Shown one piece after another: positions 24,984 to 33,754 of a stretch of DNA of 64,000 bases. A program made the translations under genes and the position numbers. Positions within the stretch are counted from its first letter, which is position 1. Each line of letters begins with the position of its first letter. The notes beneath the pieces are model-generated. The model had not been told where the DNA came from. It ran no database searches and saw only the letters and a program-made list of their open reading frames with translations. Origin of the DNA: B30-G6 sp964633115 (GTDB lineage: Bacteria > Desulfobacterota > Desulfobacteria > Desulfobacterales > B30-G6); the NCBI GenBank assembly GCA_964633115.1, contig CAZWEO010000007.1, positions 1 through 64,000 on the forward strand. The letters are read 5' to 3'.

Positions 24984-26174
24984 ATGAAATTTATGAAAAC
25001 CAACACCGTCATCAGTCGCTATATTCTCAGGGAGATGATCCAACCCTTTGTGGTCATCAATTTTTTTTTGATTTTTATTTTTTTAATGATGAGTATCCTC
25101 GAGATCACCAATTACATCGTCAATTACAAACTCAGTCTGACAGCTTGTCTGATGTATATGTTCTATTATCTGCCTTTTTCGATGCAATTTATCATACCCA
25201 TGTCAGTAATGATGTCCATTCTGTTGACCTTTTTACGTATGTCCAGTGACAATGAGGTAATCGCACTTAAAGCCAGCGGAATCAGTATTTACCAGATGAT
25301 TCCACCGGTGTTGTTTTTCTGTCTATGCGGATGCCTTATCACCGGTTGGATGGCGATCTATGCGGTACCATGGGGATGGTCGTCCAAACAGCGCCTGATG
25401 GAGGAGGTTATTGCTTCCAGCTTTGAAATCGGTTTGAAGGAACGCACTTTTATTGAGAGCTTTGATGGGCGCATGATCTATGTGAATCAGATCGATAACA
25501 GTACCGCCAAGCTTGTGGATGTTTTCGTTGAAGATAGAACCAATCCCAACCTTGTCAGCACCATTGTAGCTCCCGAAGGTAGGCTTCTAAGCGAGCCCAA
25601 CAGCCTGCTGTTCAAACTTCAACTGATGAACGGCATTATCAATCAGGTTAGCATCAAGGGGAAGGAGTGGACCATAAACCAAAGTAATTTTGAAAACTAT
25701 GAAATTAATTTGGATGTGAAAAGAGCCTTGGAGAAAAGAAAAGGATCATCCAAGCATCGATTGGAGATGAGCCTGAAAGAGATGCGTCAGTATCTGCAGG
25801 CGAGTTTGGAAAAAGATGTCATTTACTACCGGACCCTCATGGATTACTATAAAAAATACGCCATTCCCGTGGCCTGTTTTGTCATGGGAATGCTGGCCCT
25901 TCCCTTGGGATTTCAATCGACAATTTCAAAACGGTCATATGGCCTGATACTGGGTCTGATGTTTTTCATTCTGTATCATATTCTACTGACAGCTGGCAGG
26001 GGCTATGGTGAAATCGGTAAATACCCACCCATCATCGGCATGTGGCTCCCCAATTTTATTTTTGGGGTATTAGCGCTGTTTTTTCTTTATCAGACCGGTG
26101 AAGAACGTCCCACGATCATCGATAATTGGTACCGGTTTATTGAGTGGCTGGTACGCTTGATTCCCAGGAGATAG
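24984..26174 (+). CDS. lptF: LPS export permease LptF
   Basis: 396-residue YjgP/YjgQ-family permease of the LptB2FGC complex, which extracts LPS from the inner membrane. Three N-terminal TM helices (about 20-120) with ISRYILREMIQPFVVINF and the conserved run SDNEVIALKASGISIYQM, then a periplasmic beta-jellyroll (about 135-260) and three C-terminal TM helices (about 290-385). Two in-frame ATGs (24984, 24993) are possible starts. Followed after 6 bases by lptG. No lptA, lptB, lptC or lptD in the window. Confidence 0.92.
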   Translation: MKFMKTNTVISRYILREMIQPFVVINFFLIFIFLMMSILEITNYIVNYKLSLTACLMYMFYYLPFSMQFIIPMSVMMSILLTFLRMSSDNEVIALKASGISIYQMIPPVLFFCLCGCLITGWMAIYAVPWGWSSKQRLMEEVIASSFEIGLKERTFIESFDGRMIYVNQIDNSTAKLVDVFVEDRTNPNLVSTIVAPEGRLLSEPNSLLFKLQLMNGIINQVSIKGKEWTINQSNFENYEINLDVKRALEKRKGSSKHRLEMSLKEMRQYLQASLEKDVIYYRTLMDYYKKYAIPVACFVMGMLALPLGFQSTISKRSYGLILGLMFFILYHILLTAGRGYGEIGKYPPIIGMWLPNFIFGVLALFFLYQTGEERPTIIDNWYRFIEWLVRLIPRR

Positions 26175-26180
26175 GCGCCC

Positions 26181-27260
26181 GTGTCCGTTATCCAGCGATA
26201 TTTAACCAGAGAGATTCTCAAACAAATCGGATTTGTATTGGTCGCGGTAGTGTTTCTTTATGTACTGGTGGACTTTTTTGAAAAGGCCGATAATTTTGCC
26301 AAGTCTGGACTGCCGTTAGAACGTACATTGATATATTTTTTTCTAAATGCACCCTTTATCATCGCCCAGATATCACCGGTTAGTATACTGTTGGCGGTGA
26401 TAATCATTTTCAATTTGATGAACCGTAACAATGAAACTTTGGCTTTGCGGGCCAGTGGCGTCAGCTTTATCAGTCTGCTACGTCCAGTGCTTATTATCGG
26501 ATTCGCAGCTAGCTTCATTCTATATATTTTTTCAGATATTATCGTACCCATCACGACAGCCAGTGCCAACCGGATTTGGTTAACGGAGGTAAAAGGCAAA
26601 TCGTTGGCAAAATCAAAAGAACGGAATATCTGGATAAAGGGTCAGCGCAAAATTACGCATATTACCTATTACAATGCGGCAAAGCAAACAGCCCATGATG
26701 TGGCTGTCAGTTTTTTTGATGAAGAATTTCGCCTGATAAGAAAAATTGATTCACCCCGGGGCGTCTTTGATGGGGATCGATGGCAATTTTATAATTCTGT
26801 GGAGCAGATCTATAATTCATCAACAGGTTCATATGACAGCGGCTTTCGTCCGGAATTGACAGCGCAGCTCGATTTTGAGCCGGATGACCTCAAAAAAATT
26901 GCCAAGTCGCCGTCAGAGATGGGATTCAATGACCTGCTTAATTATATCCGCAAGGTGGAAAGGGAAGGCTATGATGCCACGTCCCATTGGGTGGATCTGC
27001 ATGCCAAACCAGCCTATGCGCTCACATGCCTTGTCATGAGTATTATCGGTGCCGGTATTGCTTTGCGACAGAACCGACGTCAAGGGATATTTTTTCATAT
27101 CGCTGCCGGGATTACGGTCGCTTTTTTGTACTGGATTTTTTATAGTTTCAGCCTGTCTCTTGGTTATGGTGAGATGTTACCACCGGTGATAGCAGCCTGG
27201 ACAGCCAATATATTGTTTGGGTGTCTGGGTATCTTTATGATCATGAATATCGAAGTTTAA
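26181..27260 (+). CDS. lptG: LPS export permease LptG
   Basis: 359-residue second permease of the LPS transporter. It starts with GTG (SVIQRYLTREILKQIGF) and shares the LptF layout: TM helices at about 15-115, the run NNETLALRASGVSFISLLR, a periplasmic domain and three C-terminal TM helices. The 6-bp gap from lptF shows co-translation. Its 3' end runs into the inverted repeat GTTTAAATTTTCGCCG / CGGCGAAATTTAAAC (about 27255-27299), a likely partial terminator before lpxK. Confidence 0.92.
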   Translation: MSVIQRYLTREILKQIGFVLVAVVFLYVLVDFFEKADNFAKSGLPLERTLIYFFLNAPFIIAQISPVSILLAVIIIFNLMNRNNETLALRASGVSFISLLRPVLIIGFAASFILYIFSDIIVPITTASANRIWLTEVKGKSLAKSKERNIWIKGQRKITHITYYNAAKQTAHDVAVSFFDEEFRLIRKIDSPRGVFDGDRWQFYNSVEQIYNSSTGSYDSGFRPELTAQLDFEPDDLKKIAKSPSEMGFNDLLNYIRKVEREGYDATSHWVDLHAKPAYALTCLVMSIIGAGIALRQNRRQGIFFHIAAGITVAFLYWIFYSFSLSLGYGEMLPPVIAAWTANILFGCLGIFMIMNIEV

Positions 27261-27301
27261 ATTTTCGCCGCCCAAGATACGAACGGCGAAATTTAAACGT
27301 A

Positions 27302-27322
27302 TAAAATCGAAGAGCGATTTTA
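27302..27322. repeat. Hairpin with GAAGAG-type loop before lpxK
   Basis: TAAAATCG (27302-27309), loop AAGAG, CGATTTTA (27315-27322), 3 bases before the lpxK ATG. The only purine-rich candidate Shine-Dalgarno (GAAGAG) lies in the loop, so folding would present it while the stem closes around it. Confidence 0.6.
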
Positions 27323-27325
27323 AAA

Positions 27326-28492
27326 ATGGCACTACGAAATCGCATAGAAGCCATTATGAAGCAGGATGACCCATTGCCGCCCGGTTGGCTGGGGAGGTTG
27401 CTGCTGGCTGCTTCAAAGGGTTATGGTTGGGCTGTCCGTCTGAGATCAGTTGCCTATGACCGGGGGATTTTCAGAGCCAAGCACCTGCCCTGCGTTGTGA
27501 TCTCCATTGGCAATCTGACTCTGGGAGGTAGTGGCAAGACACCTTTGACTATTTATATTGCTAAAACACTAGGCGATTTGGGGTACCGGATTGCAATCAT
27601 TAGCAGGGGCTACGGCGGTCGGGCCGAAAAATCAGGCGCTATCGTGAGCGATGGCTTGCAGTTATTCGTATCCGCCGATGTCAGTGGGGATGAACCATAC
27701 ATGATGGCCCAGATTTTAGAGGGGACGCCAATCCTAGTCGGGGCAGATCGATACCGATCTGGAAAACTTGCGGTCAGATCCTTCAAACCGGATGTCATCC
27801 TATTGGATGATGGGTTTCAACATCGCCGTCTGGTACGGGATCTTGATTTGGTTCTTATGGATGCGAACAAACCAGGCGGCAATGGACATCTGTTCCCCCG
27901 GGGCGTTCTGAGAGAACCGTTAACATCACTCGGTCGGGGACATGCCGTTGTATTGACCCGTGCACAATTGGATGGCAAGAAGCTAAGCAACAAGTTAGGT
28001 TCGATGCTGGAATTGATTCCGGTCTTTGCGTCCCAGCACCATCCCAGGATCGTAAAAATAATTCCAGCCGATAATTTATCTGCGTGCGTGTCAGGCAAGG
28101 GGACCCTGTCACAGGATCTTGATTTAATAAAAGGAAAACGGGTTTTGGCCTTTTCCGGGATTGGTGCTAATGAGAACTATTTTAAAATGCTTAAGGATGC
28201 CGGTTGCCTGCGCGTGCATGCGATGCCTTTCCGAGACCATCACCGCTACAGCCGAGCCGACATCGATCGGATCCGGCAAGGCGCGATTAGCCAACATGTC
28301 GATATCATCGTGACAACTGAGAAAGATTATTATCGTTTGCCGCATGCAACCGATTGGGGACGCACCCTTGTCGTTGTGGGTGTGGAAATTGTGTTCCGGG
28401 ATGAGAATTTTGATGAATTCCTGGCAGATAAGGTGGCATTCCACTTAAAAAAGAAACGTAACATGAGGACAACTTTGAATGGTTCAGGATGA
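27326..28492 (+). CDS. lpxK: Tetraacyldisaccharide 4'-kinase
   Basis: 388-residue LpxK, membrane-associated kinase that phosphorylates the 4' position of the lipid A disaccharide. P-loop region VISIGNLTLGGSGKTPLTIY (about residues 58-77) and the second family motif LLDDGFQHRRLVRDLDLVL are intact. C-terminal phrases VHAMPFRDHHRYSRADI and IVTTEKDYYRLP are typical. Slightly longer than E. coli LpxK. Overlaps the acyltransferase start by 14 bases. Confidence 0.95.
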   Translation: MALRNRIEAIMKQDDPLPPGWLGRLLLAASKGYGWAVRLRSVAYDRGIFRAKHLPCVVISIGNLTLGGSGKTPLTIYIAKTLGDLGYRIAIISRGYGGRAEKSGAIVSDGLQLFVSADVSGDEPYMMAQILEGTPILVGADRYRSGKLAVRSFKPDVILLDDGFQHRRLVRDLDLVLMDANKPGGNGHLFPRGVLREPLTSLGRGHAVVLTRAQLDGKKLSNKLGSMLELIPVFASQHHPRIVKIIPADNLSACVSGKGTLSQDLDLIKGKRVLAFSGIGANENYFKMLKDAGCLRVHAMPFRDHHRYSRADIDRIRQGAISQHVDIIVTTEKDYYRLPHATDWGRTLVVVGVEIVFRDENFDEFLADKVAFHLKKKRNMRTTLNGSG

Positions 28493-29486
28493 ACACATAG
28501 ATAAAAACTTTCGTTTCGATACGTATCCGGCGCCTCTGGACAAGGTAACGGCCTATACGCAGGAGCATTCTATAAATGTGGCAGTAAAGGGACACTATGG
28601 CCTCCGGATTATGATAAAGCTGCTGCTTTGGTTTGCACAAAGTCTATCATGGACGTGGGCTTACCGGATCGGTACCGGTATCGGGCTGCTGCTTTACGGT
28701 ATACGATTGCGTCGCAATATAGCCATGGTCAATCTGGATATTGTGTTCGGGGATCAAAAGTCACGCAAAGAAAAAATGAAGATTTATAAAACCTCGCTGA
28801 TTAATTGTGGGCGGGTGGTCATTAACTATTTACGGATCCCATTTATGGGGGCGTCATTTTGGCGCGAAAACGTGGAATGGAAAAGTGAAGAGATTCTCCG
28901 GGAAGTCATGAACCGTAAAAAGGGGGTGCTCCTGATCGCCGGACATTTCGGCATGATGGACCTACCGGGCGGCAAACTTGGGATGAGCGGTTACCCGGTA
29001 GCCGTGGTTGGCAAACGTATTAAAAACCCGGCCATCAACCGTTTTGCCATCGAAACCCGCAATGCCATGAATCTGGGCACCATTGCGCATAAAGATTCCA
29101 TGAAACGGATACTGGACGGCATCGGCCGTGGTGAAGCGGTGGCCATGGCCTTAGACCAGAACATGAAAAGCAAACAAGGGGTCTTCATCGATTGGATGGG
29201 ACGCACAGCATCGTCAGTCCGCTCGGGTGCCTTTGTGGCTAAAAAGACCGGTGCACCGGTTGTGGCCGGATATATGGTCCAGTTAAGTCCCGATCGATTC
29301 GAATTTGTGGTGAGCGAAGAGGTCTCCTGGAAATCTTATCCAAACGATTTGGAGCAGGAATTATTGATCAACACCCAGCGGCAGTCCAACGCCGTGCAAA
29401 GAATAATCTTAGCGCAGCCGGAGCTGTGGTTCTGGATACATCGACGCTGGAAAAGGCAGCCGGAAGGCGTCCCCAGCCCCTATTAA
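28479..29486 (+). CDS. lpxL: Lipid A late acyltransferase (LpxL/HtrB family)
   Basis: 335-residue acyltransferase adding a secondary acyl chain to (Kdo-)lipid A. The catalytic HX4D motif is HFGMMD within LIAGHFGMMDLPGG. Other family runs are VGKRIKNPAINRF, AMALDQNMKSKQGVFIDWMG and PELWFWIHRRWKRQPEG. A hydrophobic segment near residues 45-72 anchors it. About 40 hydrophilic residues precede the TM; an internal start is possible. Only one late acyltransferase is present. Whether it is LpxL- or LpxM-like cannot be told. Confidence 0.9.
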   Translation: MVQDEHIDKNFRFDTYPAPLDKVTAYTQEHSINVAVKGHYGLRIMIKLLLWFAQSLSWTWAYRIGTGIGLLLYGIRLRRNIAMVNLDIVFGDQKSRKEKMKIYKTSLINCGRVVINYLRIPFMGASFWRENVEWKSEEILREVMNRKKGVLLIAGHFGMMDLPGGKLGMSGYPVAVVGKRIKNPAINRFAIETRNAMNLGTIAHKDSMKRILDGIGRGEAVAMALDQNMKSKQGVFIDWMGRTASSVRSGAFVAKKTGAPVVAGYMVQLSPDRFEFVVSEEVSWKSYPNDLEQELLINTQRQSNAVQRIILAQPELWFWIHRRWKRQPEGVPSPY

Positions 29487-29523
29487 TAAAATAATTGTGA
29501 AACAATTTTTTTGAGGAAAACAT

Positions 29524-29901
29524 ATGCAAATAGATGTATCAAACGGCGAACTGGTGGATAAGGTCAGTATTCTCAAAATAAAGCTTGAGCGCATAGCTTC
29601 AGCCCAAAAGCGATTCAATATACACAAAGAATTTGAATTACTTTATGGGAAATTAGCGGAGATTCAGATTACGGAGCAATCTGATTCCTTTCAGCGTTTA
29701 TTAGAAATCAACACACGGCTTTGGGAAATAGAAGACCAAATTCGAGATAAAGAAGCCAATGGTGAGTTTGATGAAGATTTTATAGAATTAGCCCGCCAAG
29801 TCTACTTTCAGAACGATAAGCGTTCCCAGGTGAAGCGCGCAATAAACATCCAAACCGAATCCCCGATTATCGAAGAGAAAGAGTATGCGCAGTACAGTTG
29901 A
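29524..29901 (+). CDS. DUF6165-family protein
   Basis: 125-residue soluble, highly charged helical protein without TM or signal. The opening QIDVSNGELVDKVSILKIK and LERI, followed by repeated E/K-rich helices, matches the DUF6165 family, found mostly in LPS/glycosyltransferase clusters of proteobacteria. Function unknown. It sits between the acyltransferase and a GT9 heptosyltransferase, whose start it overlaps by 17 bases, and has a good Shine-Dalgarno (GAGGAAAAC). A role in LPS core assembly is inference from position. Confidence 0.75.
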   Translation: MQIDVSNGELVDKVSILKIKLERIASAQKRFNIHKEFELLYGKLAEIQITEQSDSFQRLLEINTRLWEIEDQIRDKEANGEFDEDFIELARQVYFQNDKRSQVKRAINIQTESPIIEEKEYAQYS

Positions 29902-30907
29902 TCCCCCAGATCTTGGCTTGATTCAAAAGATTCTCATTATTCAGTTCAGGCCTTTTGGGGATGTATTGCTGGCAACGGCTTACCTTAAGGCATTGCAAAA
30001 CCATTTTCCAGATGCCAGTATTGATTTCCTGGTAAAAAAACCATTTGATGTACTGTTGCGAAAAAATCCATGGATATCAGAGGTGTTTGCATTTAGCGAC
30101 CTTTCAAGTATCCACTATTTTTCCGGCAGACTCAAGCTTTTTAGTCTAATCCGAAAGCGGCGCTATGATCTGGTTATCGATCAGCAAAGTGGTACCGGAT
30201 CCGGCCAGGTGGTACTATTCAGCAAAGCTGTGCATAAACTCGGCTGGTCCACAGGCAAGTGGCGCTGGTGCTACAATTTGAAAGCAAAAAAAGGACCGGT
30301 TCGATACCGGGCTTCGCAGAATTTCGATATGCTGACGCCCTTGGGGATCAATGCGGGGCCGCATCAACTTTTCTATCATGTCAGCAAGGAATCTAAGGCC
30401 TACGCACGAGATTGGATGAGAGGAAAAGGGCTGTCAGCCGCCAATACGATTATGTTTTCACCTGGCAGTCCACGTGAAAAGAAAAAGTGGCACGCAGACA
30501 ACTATGCTGCATTGGCCGATCAAATTTTGCAGGAGACCAGGATGCGGGTGGTGATCTTATGGGGGCCCAAGGAGTATGCTGATGCCCAAGCAGTGGCGCA
30601 AAAGGCCAAGCAGAAACTCATCCTGGCACCAGCCACAAATTTTAATCAGGGAGCGGCATTTTTAAAGCAATGTCGCTTGTTAATTTGCAATGATGGTGGC
30701 ATCAATCACCTATCTGTGGCATTGAATGTCCCCTCGCTGGCTATTTTCGGGAACACTTCGCCTGAGAAATGGTCACCCCAAGGTTATTTTAAACACCATT
30801 ACCATCTCTATAACACCGCTCGAGAAAATAAATCCGATAATCATTTCGGCATTAGCCCCCCCACCGCCTTTAGGAAAGTGATGGAGATCTTGTCAGAGCT
30901 GCCATAA
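29885..30907 (+). CDS. Glycosyltransferase family 9 (heptosyltransferase-like)
   Basis: 340-residue GT-B enzyme of the ADP-heptose:LPS heptosyltransferase family. The N-terminal domain shows IQFRPFGDVLLATAYLKAL, with acceptor-side Asp in GDVLL. The C-terminal domain has FSPGSPREKKKWHADNYAAL and the donor-binding run ICNDGGINHLSVALNVP. No signal or TM; acts on the cytoplasmic face. Ends the plus-strand block lptF-lptG-lpxK-lpxL-DUF6165-GT9. Which heptose it adds (I, II or III) is not decidable. Confidence 0.9.
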   Translation: MRSTVDPPDLGLIQKILIIQFRPFGDVLLATAYLKALQNHFPDASIDFLVKKPFDVLLRKNPWISEVFAFSDLSSIHYFSGRLKLFSLIRKRRYDLVIDQQSGTGSGQVVLFSKAVHKLGWSTGKWRWCYNLKAKKGPVRYRASQNFDMLTPLGINAGPHQLFYHVSKESKAYARDWMRGKGLSAANTIMFSPGSPREKKKWHADNYAALADQILQETRMRVVILWGPKEYADAQAVAQKAKQKLILAPATNFNQGAAFLKQCRLLICNDGGINHLSVALNVPSLAIFGNTSPEKWSPQGYFKHHYHLYNTARENKSDNHFGISPPTAFRKVMEILSELP

Positions 30908-31323
30908 CTGGTCCTGTTTCCTCACTTTGAACATCGAATGGTTAGCATTGAATAACCAGAAGTTAGAATTCAGGAGACAGAACCCAGAAGCCAGGCTGTA
31001 GGCTTAAGATTGTTCGGTTATTAGGCACTAGTTGAATATAAGATACCGTCATTTTCGCGAAAGCGGAAATCCAGACAAAGCCATCAGCAAAATGCATACC
31101 CTGGATCCCCGATCTCTCGGGGATGACAGAACGTATTTAGGTATTGGGTCCACCCTGGATCGCCGTTTTCATAAGGATGACAACCGAAAGTTGGGACGCC
31201 ATAAAGCAGTTGACAGCTTAGACCTTACTGCTGTCTGTTTAAAATATCTAACAGCCTAACAGCCTAACAGTCTTCAGTCTATTAACCTATTAATTTTGCT
31301 TACTGCTTAGAGTTCTGACTCCT
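30908..31323. repeat. 416-bp gap filled with nested repeats
   Basis: Outer arms are the heptad-like repeat (AGGCTGTAGGCTTAAGATTG near 30994, and CTAACAGCCTAACAGCCTAA near 31250 in inverted orientation). Nested between them is a palindromic unit of the widespread RHSRESGNP type: CGTCATTTTCGCGAAAGCGG at 31047 facing CTGGATCCCCGATCTCTCGG at 31101, with a second decayed half near 31154-31183. The short frame open across it is typical spurious translation of this repeat. No gene. Confidence 0.65.
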
Positions 31324-33048
31324 TTACTTGAAAAGGGGTTCGATCTTAACAGGGGCTGTTACTGTATGTGAGAATTGATTTTCGGTTGTTTTTATGATGT
31401 GGTCATTAATACGCCAGCCGACAAGCCTCTGGAGTGGGTGGGTGTCCACGCTGAGCGTAATTTTGGAACCGGCAAAGTACCAGCCCTCATATGGTAGGTC
31501 AGCCGGATAGCCATCAATTGTTATGCCCCCTGCCGTGGGCCCGATAACATCGCAGCCATGACTTTCCGGGGAGTCATAATAGGTGCGCATCAATTTACGC
31601 AAATGGGCAGGGCGATGTTTGAGAAAATCCGCCAGCGTTTTAAAAAAGGCCTGGTCGTCGGTGTTTAGCGGCATGATAGCAGCTTTCTGGCGATCGAGCC
31701 AGGAATTGAGATAAGCTGGATTGATTTTATGATTTAGCGTGTCCATCAACAAACGCTCAAAGTAGGTTTTGTAGGCCGGGTCTTCCTTGCTCAACCTTCT
31801 GAATAAGATGGCGCGTGGATCCTTGTTCTGGAACCGGGCGGTACGCGGGTCTTTTCGATTTCGTTCGGGATTGCGGATGACGTTGTGTAGGTTAAGACTT
31901 TGTTCCCAGAGTTCATTTACATCGGCCTCATAAGGATTTACAAAGCTCTGATCCATATCCCAATTGACCCAGAACCAGCGGGCATCTGGTTTGGTTATGT
32001 CTCGCAGCAATGGCCCCTGATACATATCGTTACCGGCCGTAAAGAATTGAGAAATAAACCAGAGTGAGAGATTTTTTATGTCAACCCGTTTGCTAACTTC
32101 CGGCATGGTCATGCGAATGTCAGGATCGTTAAGCCATTTTTTAAGTTTCTGATAAGCGCTTGATATTTTTCTTCTTTCAGGATGACCAGTAGTCCGCAGC
32201 AGGATGAAATCATCGTGCCCATAGCGCGATCGCAGCCAGTCTTTGTTCAGGTGTTCAATCAGAGCGTAGCGCTGCCCATATCTTTGACCATTGAGATATA
32301 CCACCGCCGACTGGGCTGAAGGCGCCAGACACCCGATCTTCTTGGCCAGGTCAAGAGCTAATAAATTAGCGTATCTGTTCTCGATGCGGGCGATAACGCG
32401 CTTGATAGGCACACTCTGATTGCTGAATATGATTCCGGGTTTGAACTGGTCATAGCCATAGGCCTTGCGAAAATAGAAACGTAGACTTTCCATGGGGCGT
32501 TTGTTCTTGCTGCCACCATGGATTCGAATTCCGGCGCCACTGGCAAAAAGGAGTTGGCCTTTGTCGTAGTAAGAAATAAAACAGGGGCGTTCCCATTCCT
32601 TGCCTTTTCTTTTACGATTGGCGATGATGCCGGTTTCGGGATCATTCAGATCCTTGTCGGCAACCACGATAGACAGAATCGGTAGTCCCCGAGCGACAAT
32701 ACCGGAGTCTAATACCGAGCTGCTGGGATAGGCTTCCAAGGGGATTTGACGATGGTCAATCCAGTTTTGGCGATACTCTGGCAGGCGTGAATCCAGGCTG
32801 ATAACATGGTCGAAGTTTGATTTTCGGGTGATGGGATCATAATATTTGGAATAGTCTTTGGGGAACAAATACACTAAGCCCAATTGCTCTAACAATGTGG
32901 CCCGTTTGCCGAGCTTTGTGGGTGTTGTCGGTAGGGTAATTTTTTGAAGGCGTGCCTTGGTATCTTTAAAGCCATCGGCCTTTTCAATCAGATAAGCCCC
33001 TGCTGTGAAGATGGCTAAAAATAGAATTATCAGTAGCTTTTTTTGCAT
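31324..33048 (-). CDS. CotH-kinase family protein, exported
   Basis: About 574 residues. N-terminal hydrophobic segment (LLIILFLAIFTAGAYLI) acts as signal or anchor, so the body is periplasmic or outside. The CotH domain spans about residues 90-470: GAGIRIHGGSKNKRPMESLR, then ALIEHLNKDWLRSRYGHDDF, then the acidic metal-site motif WVNWDMDQSF. A beta-rich C-terminal module (GGITIDGYPADLPYEGWYF) follows. CotH of Bacillus is an atypical protein kinase; the Gram-negative substrate is unknown. It closes an operon GT4-VTC-DUF4956-CotH; VTC, DUF4956 and CotH genes recur together in many bacteria. A start 15 bases upstream (TTG, 33063) is possible. Confidence 0.85.
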   Translation of the reverse strand: MQKKLLIILFLAIFTAGAYLIEKADGFKDTKARLQKITLPTTPTKLGKRATLLEQLGLVYLFPKDYSKYYDPITRKSNFDHVISLDSRLPEYRQNWIDHRQIPLEAYPSSSVLDSGIVARGLPILSIVVADKDLNDPETGIIANRKRKGKEWERPCFISYYDKGQLLFASGAGIRIHGGSKNKRPMESLRFYFRKAYGYDQFKPGIIFSNQSVPIKRVIARIENRYANLLALDLAKKIGCLAPSAQSAVVYLNGQRYGQRYALIEHLNKDWLRSRYGHDDFILLRTTGHPERRKISSAYQKLKKWLNDPDIRMTMPEVSKRVDIKNLSLWFISQFFTAGNDMYQGPLLRDITKPDARWFWVNWDMDQSFVNPYEADVNELWEQSLNLHNVIRNPERNRKDPRTARFQNKDPRAILFRRLSKEDPAYKTYFERLLMDTLNHKINPAYLNSWLDRQKAAIMPLNTDDQAFFKTLADFLKHRPAHLRKLMRTYYDSPESHGCDVIGPTAGGITIDGYPADLPYEGWYFAGSKITLSVDTHPLQRLVGWRINDHIIKTTENQFSHTVTAPVKIEPLFK

Positions 33049-33079
33049 GGGTTTCAGTGGCAACGCGGTTATTCAGAGC

Positions 33080-33733
33080 TTAGATATCACCGCTGCGATT
33101 GAAGAATATATTCGATTTGATTTGGGATGAAAGCGCCTTTAAACCAGCTTGAACTTCCAACATAAGTGGTTGATCAAACTGATTAAAACTGTAGGAAACC
33201 ACCGATTCATCTTCATTTTCAATGACACTCTCCAGTTGACCACCCGGCAGATGCTGTTTTAGAAAATCCAGAATGGATTGGCTCTGTTGACTATAGGCCA
33301 GGGCTGGTACGCTCACCAGGATGACACCGTCATTCAGGTTCTTATTGAAAAGACGGGGCCCTTTGTTCAAAAGCAGCAATCCAATAAACGTAACCACCAA
33401 GAGAACACCTAGAAATACCAGGTTGAATGTTGCACAGCATATGGCTGCGGCTATCACGACCATAATAAAACCGATCTCTTCGGGTTCCTTGATGGGGGTT
33501 CGAAAACGAACAATCGAAAGGGCTCCCAATAGACCCAAAGATAGCGGCAAAGAGAATTGAATACATATAAAAATACTGGTGATGGAAACACCCAACAAAG
33601 GGAAGGAGCGATGGATCTGGCTGCCCGTGGCCCGGTTCTTATAGAAGGTTAAATAAAGAAACGACAGGAACAGCGATACGATAAGAGAAATGAGCATGAG
33701 CATTAAAAATTGTTCGATGCGAACGTCTTTCAT
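33080..33733 (-). CDS. DUF4956-family membrane protein
   Basis: 217-residue protein with four hydrophobic segments (about 8-30, 44-68, 86-105, 108-126) and a soluble C-terminal domain (about 135-217). The run LGLLGALSIVRFRTPIKEPE is the DUF4956 hallmark. Strong Shine-Dalgarno (AGAGG) before the ATG. It lies between the VTC-domain gene and the CotH gene, the usual partnership of this family. The C-terminal half resembles a small ferredoxin-like sensor fold in general character only. Function unknown; probably the membrane partner of the VTC domain. Confidence 0.85.
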   Translation of the reverse strand: MKDVRIEQFLMLMLISLIVSLFLSFLYLTFYKNRATGSQIHRSFPLLGVSITSIFICIQFSLPLSLGLLGALSIVRFRTPIKEPEEIGFIMVVIAAAICCATFNLVFLGVLLVVTFIGLLLLNKGPRLFNKNLNDGVILVSVPALAYSQQSQSILDFLKQHLPGGQLESVIENEDESVVSYSFNQFDQPLMLEVQAGLKALSSQIKSNIFFNRSGDI

Positions 33734-33754
33734 GGGATTACCTCTTTGTGGCGT

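Noticed and set aside
31032..31259. 75-codon plus-strand open frame
   Set aside because: Typical spurious translation of the RHSRESGNP-type palindromic repeat.
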